Source: Gari tellinella (taxonomy: Eukaryota; Mollusca; Bivalvia; Cardiida; Psammobiidae). From it: 64,000 bases of DNA. The stretch spans positions 48,151,083 to 48,215,082 of the forward strand of contig OV277857.1 of the NCBI GenBank assembly GCA_922989275.2, read 5' to 3'. Positions within the stretch are counted from its first letter, which is position 1. The number at the start of each line of letters is the position of its first letter. Position numbers and translations under genes: made by a program. Below the pieces are notes generated by a model. That model saw only the letters and a program-made list of their open reading frames with translations. It made no database searches and had not been told where the DNA came from. Of this stretch, positions 22,027-31,400 are shown one piece after another.

Positions 22027-23759
22027 GTGAACACTGCATTTTCCAAATTGGAAAATCCTGACCAAGTTATTAAACGAATGAGACTGGATTTAAGAAAAGA
22101 GCGTAAGGAATACCCTTCTGATTCTGGCGAAAAACGCAAGGAAAGAAATATAAAAAATAAGGAGACCAGACGAAAATCCAGAGGAAAGCTTGAGTTTTAT
22201 TTCAATGAGGAGAGTGAAAAAATTGAGCTGTTCAACAAACTCGATAAAATAAAACTGTTTCTAGGAGAAGGAAAATTCAATACAATTTCTACGTTTTCTC
22301 TTCTTCATCGGCCATGTGATTTGTTTATAAGTTCTAATTTGCCTGGTGATGACAATAGGCAAATAAATGCCGACAATGTTGACTTCGAGCCCATGTACCA
22401 ATATTGTACGTTGGAGGGTGCAAAGACAGCTGAAACTTTCGCAACATGTCTGTCATCAATACAGAAAATAGTGTCACAAGTGCAATCCCACGATGTAAGA
22501 TGTTCTGAAAAGCTTCTTGTGTCAAACAATAAAACTGTTCATGGGGTACTCTCAGCAGACATCCAGTGCCAAGAATCACATGTGATCAACTGGACATCGT
22601 CACCTCATATGCAGAATGGAAAGTTCCTTGCAAGTGCCAATCTTTGCCATGGGTATTTCACCAGTGGTATGCTTCCAAATCAGTTTCAAAAATTTTGTGA
22701 AGCGTCAGGACTTGGTAAAATTGGGGACATATATATTACTGAGAATATGAGTTCTTATAAAGATGTTGTTCAAAATGAGGTAAACATGTCAAAGGAAAAA
22801 GCTATTCAAAATGAAATTGCAATGTCAGCAGCACTTCTTTCTGATAATGAACCATTGACAGGGGTCAACATTTTAACCGATGCTAGGCACTGCTGGCGTA
22901 AAAATGCCAAATACAGGGATGTTGTTTGTCTGGGTGGATCAACAAATAAATGTTTACAAGTTGAAACAGTCACCAGGGATGATGACACAAGTTCTCAGCG
23001 TCATGAACTGATAGGTGTTAAAATAATTTATACCTATCTTGATGAACAAGACTGTCCTGTAAACATTCATGCCCATGACAACAACAACCAAATCAATAAA
23101 TTTGTCAGGGAAAAAAGGAGCCCAACAGAAAATGCAAATGATACGTGGCATGTTACAAAGGGAATTGCAAAGGCTGCAAAGAAAATAACATCTGGCGTCA
23201 AGTCTACAAGAGGTGTGGTTTGGCATGAAGAACTCGCCGACAAAGCAGCTGCTATCAAAACACAGTATTTCACTCAATGAAAAACTGCAAAAATGATGCA
23301 AGCATTTTTAGAGCTAATATTTGTAGTTTTTCAGACCATTATCAAGGTAACCATGACAACTGCATGTCCACATCAAGGTGCAAGACTGATCCTAATTATG
23401 AATGCTCCAAGTATACTATTCAGGATGAAAAGGCTGTTTTTATTTTAAACAATTTTCTGAAGTCTATGTCAGTGTACGGAGAGGCTGAAAAATACAAATA
23501 CTGCATGGATACACACTATGTTGAATCATTTAACAACTCATTGTTACAATATGTGGATAAAAGAATCTGTTTTGGATTGGATAGTTACAAACTTAGAATA
23601 AACCTAGCAATTTTAGATTGGAATGAAAATGTCAACAGACCAAAAACATCTGACAGAGAAATTCCTTACAAAAGAGACCCAACCCGAAAGTTTAAAATTC
23701 CAGTTAATAACTTTAAAGATAATATTTGGAATAACTGGCTTGACCACATCTATAACTAA
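22027..23759 (+). pseudogene. Kolobok-like DDE transposase with one frameshift
   Basis: The first frame (22027-23280, 417 codons) has a Lys/Arg-rich N-terminus (about residues 15-53). It then shows LTDARHCWRKNAKY with Asp285, IHAHDNNNQINKFV with Asp351, and NDTWHVTKGIAKAAKK. It stops at TGA 23278-23280, overlapping ATG 23277 of a second, -1 frame (160 codons). That frame continues the same protein with CMSTSRCKTDPNYECSKY, HYVESFNNSLLQY (Glu83 of the second part) and LAILDWNENVNR. The two parts together give a D-D-E RNase H-like transposase arrangement. The break is most simply a 1-base indel. No slippery heptamer was seen at the overlap. No THAP finger is evident at the N-terminus. Confidence 0.75.
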
Positions 23760-23969
23760 TGTGAGTAAACATGCATGTCTTATAATATATCGTCTGCTAT
23801 CACAAGAGCCTACTGTACTGAATAGTGTTTACATCCTGCATGTGAATGTTTATAATTAGTAACACAGAGTTTAACAGACAGCTATACAGTAAACAGCAAG
23901 TAAGGAGAATTTACACTAGGCCACTCCTCCAATCTATCGCTGCCGCGGTAGCGTGTGTTGCCACTTTAA

Positions 23970-24090
23970 GACAGGGGATTGCTTAATGCAAGATGGAAGT
24001 ATACCAAAAGTTCATGTAGAATAACCGAGGCGACTTTTTCACCTTGTTATAAGCTGCCACCTGTCTTCTATATAGCCTTTTAAATGACAA
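23970..24090. repeat. right half of split MITE
   Basis: Continues the element begun at 20310. GACAGGGGATTGCTTAATGC is followed by AAGCTGCCACCTGTCTTC, blocks also present in 24519-24709. The outer end is not clear. Confidence 0.55.
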
Positions 24091-24193
24091 GGAAAATGCA
24101 GATTGTGAGAGCTAAGAGATCATCTCAAAGTAAATTGCAAAGTAAAGAGGTGGAACGAATTATTTACGGTCAAGAAGCTGTATTTCTAATTAA

Positions 24194-24481
24194 ATCTTAT
24201 CCTGCCGATCGCGACCTAATTAAAATTTGCCATCAGTTTGGATCGAGATCAGACGCCGCGTAATGCAGCGTCTGATCTGGATCTTAACTGTTTCCAAATA
24301 TGTGTCAACCCGTTTGAATCGAAATCAAACGCCGCGTTACGCAGCATCTGATCTGATCCAAACGGACTAAAACTCATTTTATGTGGAAGTTTTGTTTCAA
24401 CTATAAAATGAGAAACTCATAAATTTACAATTTTTGCACACGACTATTAGAAAGCAGACACCATATTCGGCGGATTCAGGT
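24194..24481. repeat. TTAA-type MITE with two core palindromes
   Basis: TTAA at 24190-24193 and 24482-24485. The ends are ATCTTATCCTGCCGATC and, in inverse, ACCTGAATCCGCCGA. Core palindromes GATCAGACGCCGCGTAATGC (about 24234-24293) and a diverged second one (about 24304-24367) lie inside. Confidence 0.75.
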
Positions 24482-24518
24482 TTAACCTAGCTGTTTGAAA
24501 TCATTTATCATATAAGAA

Positions 24519-24709
24519 CAGTAAAACCTATGTGTTGTAATATGAGAAGTTGGTGTTGACTACAGGTGACTGCTTAAAACGAAGTGACAGTAAAATAGAA
24601 AGCTTTTTTAGGAGCTTTATGTTTTACTGTCACCTGCTTAAAGCTGCCACCTGTCTTTGATACAATCAAATGTCCTCGTTTTAGTGGTTGTTATAGAAGG
24701 GTTTACTGT
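24519..24709. repeat. MITE, CAGTAAAACC-terminus family
   Basis: Left end ACAGTAAAACCTATGTG, right end GGGTTTACTG. The centre palindrome is around AAGCTTTTTTAGGAGCTTTA, flanked by ACAGGTGACTGCTTAAAAC and CTGTCACCTGCTTAAAGC. Same family as 36664-36870. Confidence 0.7.
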
Positions 24710-25222
24710 TTTGATTCAAGTTTGACAGCTAAACTTTACATTGAGACATACCCTCAGTCTAGTATTATGCAGTGGAGGCTGTTCCATTTATTGGACTTAC
24801 ACTACTCTTTAGATAGCTTAAATTTACTATGGGGGTTCAATGGCAAAGGCATTACTTTGACCATTTAAAAAATTACAAAATATATATTTTCTGTTTGGTA
24901 TTGTCGGTCCTAAATTATGCTCAAAGTTTGGTGATATTTGATGTTGTAGTTAAAAAGATATTAATGAAAACGTTAGTTTCAATAGCCACCAAACGATCTA
25001 TAACAATCATTCACAATGGACTAGACTTAATTGGAAAACAGAATTATCCATTTGAAGAAACCACAATCATCATGGTATAATTATTTTCTATGTTCGACAA
25101 TACTGCATATTAGAATGAATGGTTATCTAGACATACATTTAGTTTCAATGCCAACAATCTCTTTGACGATATGGAAAACAATTACACACTGCAATTTACC
25201 AGGACACTAAATATACAGTTCT

Positions 25223-25228
25223 TTTAAT
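25223..25228 (-). other. polyadenylation signal ATTAAA
   Basis: ATTAAA on the minus strand lies 20 bases after the LU gene stop codon. It is a common AATAAA variant. The position would give a very short 3' UTR. Confidence 0.45.
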
Positions 25229-25247
25229 ACAAGTTATCAACATGAAA

Positions 25248-25439
25248 CTAAACATCCACAATTACCATAACCACCAACAAAGAAACAGACCAAGCAAGAT
25301 ACCCACTAGCAACTTGACACAACTGTCTATTGCAGTTACTCGTTTCACAACATTCGGAACATTCATCGTGTGTTCGTGTTGACAGCGATCGTCCAACCAG
25401 AGAACCAACGTTTCCATTCCCGTTTGCTGTTGAACAGAT
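25248..25439 (-). CDS. LU gene exon 4 (terminal)
   Basis: 192 bp including stop TAG at 25250-25248. The acceptor is TTGTTTCTAG and the frame is phase 0. It encodes ICSTANGNGN... through DECSECCETSNCNRQLC and the hydrophobic GPI-signal tail SLLVVMVIVDV. A longer open frame in another phase covers the same bases but has no cysteine pattern. The acceptor's pyrimidine tract coincides with the end of the interspersed repeat at 25445. Confidence 0.88.
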   Translation of the reverse strand: MCSTANGNGNVGSLVGRSLSTRTHDECSECCETSNCNRQLCQVASGYLAWSVSLLVVMVIVDV

Positions 25440-28400
25440 CTAGAAACAAGAAGCCCACGTGGGCCTAAATATCGCTCACCTGGGAAGACCCAGACAAGGG
25501 TCACACTGACCCCTGAGTGGAGTTATTGTTTCACCCCATTGACATAATTTTTAAAACCTTGCTGATAAATCTGCAAATTAAATGTTCTGTCAAACGTCTA
25601 AACTTAATTTGTACTTCTTACACGGTTTCAGCGAGGAAGACTTTTCATTGCAAAAAAGATATGTTAAGTTTAAACATATTTTATTTTTATGAACAATCCA
25701 TGGATAAAAATTAAGATGTGAACGACAGCAAAAGCTTATTTGGTTATTCTCCTAAACTATGTTTAACTAATATGACCCAGATATGCAAAAGACGGGAATC
25801 AATTCAACAATATTGGTAATGGACCGCTTAAAGCGTCACCATGCAATATATAAAAAAAACTCTGGGTTTATTTATTTCAGAGAAAAAGATTTTTGAAGGT
25901 TTCACTATATAACTCTATATAAAATTGTGGCCCACGGGAATGTGTCATTTTTTACCCCATGGACAAAATTTGAAAAAAATCTTGATCGAAGACAACATAG
26001 TTTAGCTCTTATGACCTAGATATGTAACGGACTGGACCTGTTTCAAAATTATTGGTTAAGGGCCGGGTAAAGGGCTCCTAGAAGTTACACCATTTCAAAT
26101 ATCAAAGATCTGGCCATATTAGTTTATGTGAAAAAACAGTTTGATTATTTTACCTTTAACCCTCATCCGGACCTTACAAAAACTTCCGTTTTGAGACTTG
26201 TGGGTCCATTGGACCCCTTTGTGCATTTGTGTTATTTTTCTTAGTCAAGATATGCTTTGTGACATAACTGATGCCGCATTATCAATTGGTGTGTTTATGC
26301 TATATGGTAGTGATAGAACCGAAACTTTGCTCTCACTGTTTCCATGGGGACCAGTGACCATAGTAGCACCAAAAACTCATTTTTTTGCTGTAAAATCGAA
26401 TTTTATCTTATAACTTGTGCAGAAAATGTACAGATGGGGAAGTGTCGACATATTTATGACTAGATATACCTTTTGTTACATTAATGGTGTATCTTTTAAA
26501 GAACTATGTAAATATTTGGAAGAAAATGACTAAAATATGGTTGGGGTACAGTGGACCCCAAATAATATTTATGCATATTAACATGGGTTACTATACAACT
26601 TTTAACCACGACTGATTTAAAAACCTTATTAGTGAAACATATGTAACTAAAACAGCTTCCCAGCTGATCAATATCGTCAATTTGTTAAGCTTTGTTTCTG
26701 CTTCCAACTATTTCATGGCAATAGTTGTCCAATTCATTTGACCTGTCACCGTGCATGTCAAATATATGTTATAAAACTAAGTATGGTAAACACATGTAAT
26801 GAAAATAACACACACATAACTTCAAATGGTGAAGATATAAGAGTTTTGAATATTAATTGCTTAACACCATGTCTTGATTACTACTCATAACTATGTCTGC
26901 TTCACATGATAAGCTGCATGATAGTGTCCTAGAAGCAGTTGCAGGTGTCACCACGGGCTGTTTTGGTCAATGGTGTACACCTGTTTTTGTATCACTGTAA
27001 TGAACTATGATTTGAGGTTTCCTGTGATCATCATCTATTACATTACTTTTGATTCATGATTGAAATAACAAGAAATTGTATCAAACATTAGGTTAAGCCA
27101 CTTATGAACAAGCGTTTGCCATACATCCTAATTAGTGCATATTGTCTGTTGTTTGTATTTCTTCCCCTGAAGCTATATATTTGAATCTGATATACTGAAA
27201 AATGGCAATGAAGCATTGAAACCGACGCCTTAAATACCGACCGACCAGACCTCGTTGGTCAACATTCAATAGGGTCAAGGCAAATGTCAAGGTCACCAAT
27301 ATTGGCCCATGACTGCTATGGAAACTTCAAGAAAGGAACAGAACCAAAAATAATATAGTACACTTATTTGAATCTTGAAATCATTTGCATAATTTGAGGT
27401 CAGATAGAATTGTTTTTGTTCCATATATTGTGAATCCCTTGAACTCGCGGTTGAGCTCCGGGGTTATAATATCCAAGGGAAATACATGTAACTCAATCAC
27501 AAGATCGTGACAGATATGTTTTGATATGTGCAATTGAGGAACAGTATTGTCGGGGTTATCTAGTATTCAATAAATGCCATTGTTGTAGTTGTAAACAACA
27601 AGGAACGGTTTTAAAATGGCCTGAGATACAATTTACTAACCTTGAGAACTCTGGGTCCGGCTGGACCCCGACGTATTTTGAAAATAAAATATATGCAAAT
27701 TGATTTGTTTAGTACGTATTTCACACAACTGTCAAAAACAGCCATAGGAACAATGTCTAAAAACGTCATAAGCGTCATTAGGCTGAATACTTTTTTCTAG
27801 CAAAAATAAAGCCGCTGGGGTCCAATGGACCCCTAAGGTCCGGATGAGGGATAACTCTTTGTAAAACTGTACCCCTCGGTCTATAAATTATGCTTTGTGC
27901 CAAATATCTAAGCTCAAGGCACTGTGGTATCAGACAAGAAGATTTTTGAAGGCTTCATTAAAAACATCTATTTTAGCTGCTCCTATGACCTAGATATGCG
28001 ATGGAATAGAACCGTTTCAATGATATTGGTAAAGTGCTTTTAGAAATGTCACCATGCCAAATTTAAAAGTTCTAGCTATATTATTTTCAGACAAGATGTC
28101 TGAAACTTTCACTTTATAACTTTGTGTCAAATGATGACACCCCCCCCCCCCTGAGCGGGTTAATTTGTTTATCCCAGAGGCATTAAAATTGAACATTTTT
28201 GATGGAGGACCTATAGATGATGCTTTGTGCCAAATATCTAAGCTCAAGACAAAAATAATTTTGAAGTTTTCCTTGCAAACAAATATCTTTGCTCCTGTGT
28301 AAAAGGCCTCTAGTGTAGCCATGCCCAATAGCAATTTTAGTTTCAGAGTAGAAGCTGTTTAAATAGTTTGCTATACGTATAACCCTATGTAAAATGGTCA

Positions 28401-31400
28401 CCTACGCGGCGGAGTCATGTTTTACCCAAGGGGGCTTATTTGAACAAGCTTGCTAACATACCTACAGATGAGCTTCTGTGACAAATATCTAAACTCCGGG
28501 TTATGTGGATTTTGACAAGAGGACTTTTAAAGCTTTCATTGAAAAATCTTTTTTTAGCTCCAGTGACCTGGATGTAACGGACCGGAACCATTTCAACAAC
28601 AGTTGTAAAGAGTCTCTAGAAGTGGCATACCACATATCTAAGCTGTAGCCATTTATATTGACTCCAGGGGCGAAATATGAACAATCTTGATAGAGGACCT
28701 ATAGATGATGCAAGTTTTCCTTTTTAGCTGCTTGGAACTAGATATGCAACGGACCGGAAACGTTTGAACAACTTTAAAAGAGGACTATTTAAGAATTGTT
28801 CCTGCCAATCTTGGTAACATTATATCCAGTAGTTTCTGAGGAGATGTGGTTTAACGAAACTGTGGACAACGGACAGACAACGGACGGACACAGGACGATC
28901 AAAATAGCCCACTACGTGCCAGGTGAGTTTAAATACATGTACATAAACTCATTCAAAAGTAGAGAGGAGCTGAATTAAATAACTGATTTAACAAGAAATG
29001 TGACATAGTAAATGACAAATGCCCCTTGGTGCTGTATTAATACTAAACTACGTTTTGTGGTTGTGCGCAGACCTGTAAGTATGCCTGTGCACAACATTTG
29101 GCATTAATTATTGCTGTGGTGTATCAAATATACTCCTTCGAAGTTTTGGCGTAATAAAGGTCAAAACTTCAGTTTACAGAGACCTGAAAATGATACGCAA
29201 CACTCTGTCATCACTAAATGTACTCACAAGTCATAGTTTGTATATCTGGCTAACGTGTCATATGGAATTTGTACCAGACAAGCGATTTATACTTTTAGGT
29301 CAAAAGCCGGGGCCAATCTCACCGTGGTTTGAAAATACTATTCGAAATTTTGCTATCAGTATATACACTCAAACCTTAGATTTGGTATCTCTTTCTGGTG
29401 CGGCACGCTTCTGAATTGTTCAGAAAATACTTGATGAAATTCAAATGATAAGTAATGTACAAGGTAGCTGACCTATTGAACTTCCAATTCCTCGAGCATG
29501 GGTTAATGTTATCATCTATTTATGATGGTAATGCCATGGACTGTTCTCTGTGTGGATTTCCGAGCACGGTGTCCGTCATTTTTATTTCTCATTTAAATTT
29601 TTATAGAGTTTTGTTTCTTTGACCAACTCAGATATGATTCCAGATTGACAAGACCTGGACGGATCAAGACAATAAGAATATTTATTTTACCATTGTATTA
29701 CATGTGTTTAAAATATCTAAAGACCTTTCGACTACATTATTTAATTACACAATTCATGTTCGTGGTCGTGTATAAACATAGTGCTCCCAGTGGGCTTTCA
29801 AATATACAGTGAATACTGTATCAGGTGACCGCTCCATAGAAAACGCATTAGTATTCTAAACTACTGGTACGAGCAGCAGTTGTCTAATGCATGAGAAAAC
29901 AGTATCGACTGCTCCATTTGGGGTAAATGTTTTGTTTCTCAGCATTAAGCAGTCTCCAGGCTTCTTACAATAGCGGTCGCTTAAATATAAGTATGACATC
30001 AAGAAATTACGTCAGTGTTAAATTACTCACCGTGGAGGAGATGCATCCCAAACTAAATTTGTTAGATTTCCAACTGGAGTGACACACCTGAAAAACAGGT
30101 TGTTTTAGATAGTTTCACGGACAATCTTTCAAAAGGGAAACCGTCGCGATTTATTAGCGTTTGTATTATTAACAGCGGCAATGGGGAGCAAAATATTTCC
30201 AACGTTGTGGCTAATCCAGATTTACACTGTGCAAAATGTCCAAACATGGATTACACCACGCATATATCACTATTATGTACAAATAACTGGAGAGTTAGAA
30301 AACATATATTTAGCAAAATGTCGCAATAGGGAGAATTAAATTCTATTCTTTTATACGTTAATTTACGTGCGAATTATTGCGAGGTAATCAAAACACATTC
30401 AGAACTATTGAAATGTCCTGCGGATTATTACGAATATTTACGAAATACTAAAAATAACTTCAGTTCAATTGTTGTTTATAGTGGTTTTACTGTACACATT
30501 CGAGTACATTGTTAAAATCCATTGATGCTATATAGGTAGATAGTATACTTGCTAAACATGCAAAATGTAGGTGTATGCATGATACAATCATGTACCTTCG
30601 AATATGATGCTTTGTGGCAAACATCTAAGTTCAAGACAAAAAGAATATTGACGTTTTCATTGCAAACAAATATTTTTGCTCCTGTGATCTAGATACGCAA
30701 TGGACCGAAACTTATCAACAACATTTGTAACAGGCATCTAGAAGTGAAGCCATGTCAAATATCTAAACTCTAGCAATTTAAGTTTCAGAGTAGAAGCTGT
30801 TTAAATATTTCGCTATATAACCCTATGTAAAATGATGACCACCGCGGCGGATTCATGTTTTACCCAAGCGGCCTTATTTGAACAAGCATGATAAAAGACC
30901 TATAGATGTGCTTCTGTGACAAATATCTAAACTCGGGGTTATGTGGATTTTGACAAGAGAACTTTTGAATTTTTTATTGAAAATTCTATGTTTAGCTCCA
31001 GTGACCTAGATGCAATCGACCGGAACCACGTGATGATACGGAAGTAGGTCGGTGTTAATTTCACAAATATCGTAATTGAAAAATAATGTTCTTCTTCTTC
31101 TTCTTTTACAAGAAGACATGTTTTATCTTTCTCTTAAACGAGCCAAATCCACGGCACTGTCAATACTAATGGTTGAAACTATTTTCGAAAGTTAAAGCAA
31201 ACATTTTGTTTTCTTACAGGTGTATATGCCTATGGAACAATAACTGGCTTTAGTGTTACAGTCTCGGTTATACTTGTTTGAGTGTTTGAGTGTTACAGTC
31301 TCGGTTATACTCACAAATCCTGCTGGACACTGGGTTATTAGTTTGCAGTTTGCCATGACTGTGGCGTCGGTACAGCTGTAGCATTCCAGACAGGCTACAA

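Larger units (their letters stand above)
20360..23969. mobile_element. Kolobok-like two-gene DNA transposon with TTAA duplication
   Basis: TTAA at 20360-20363 and 23966-23969 flanks a 3602-bp element (20364-23965). It starts AGGGGCAACAGG and its other end reads in inverse AGTGGCAACACA, so 9 of the first 10 bases match. A related subterminal block, GGGGAGTGGCTAATG, faces GGAGGAGTGGCCTAGTG in inverse. It carries a plus-strand transposase (22027-23759) and a divergent minus-strand partner (21145-21804), separated by 222 bp. TTAA targets and the DTWH-K-A-K plus ESFNN motifs fit the Kolobok superfamily, though the family call is from memory of motifs. Each gene has one lesion, and a MITE lies inside (20836-21068). 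Confidence 0.7.

Noticed and set aside
25262..25504. 80-residue minus frame as a separate gene
   Set aside because: It overlaps LU exon 4 in the wrong phase. The exon frame has the cysteine pattern and correct splice phase.
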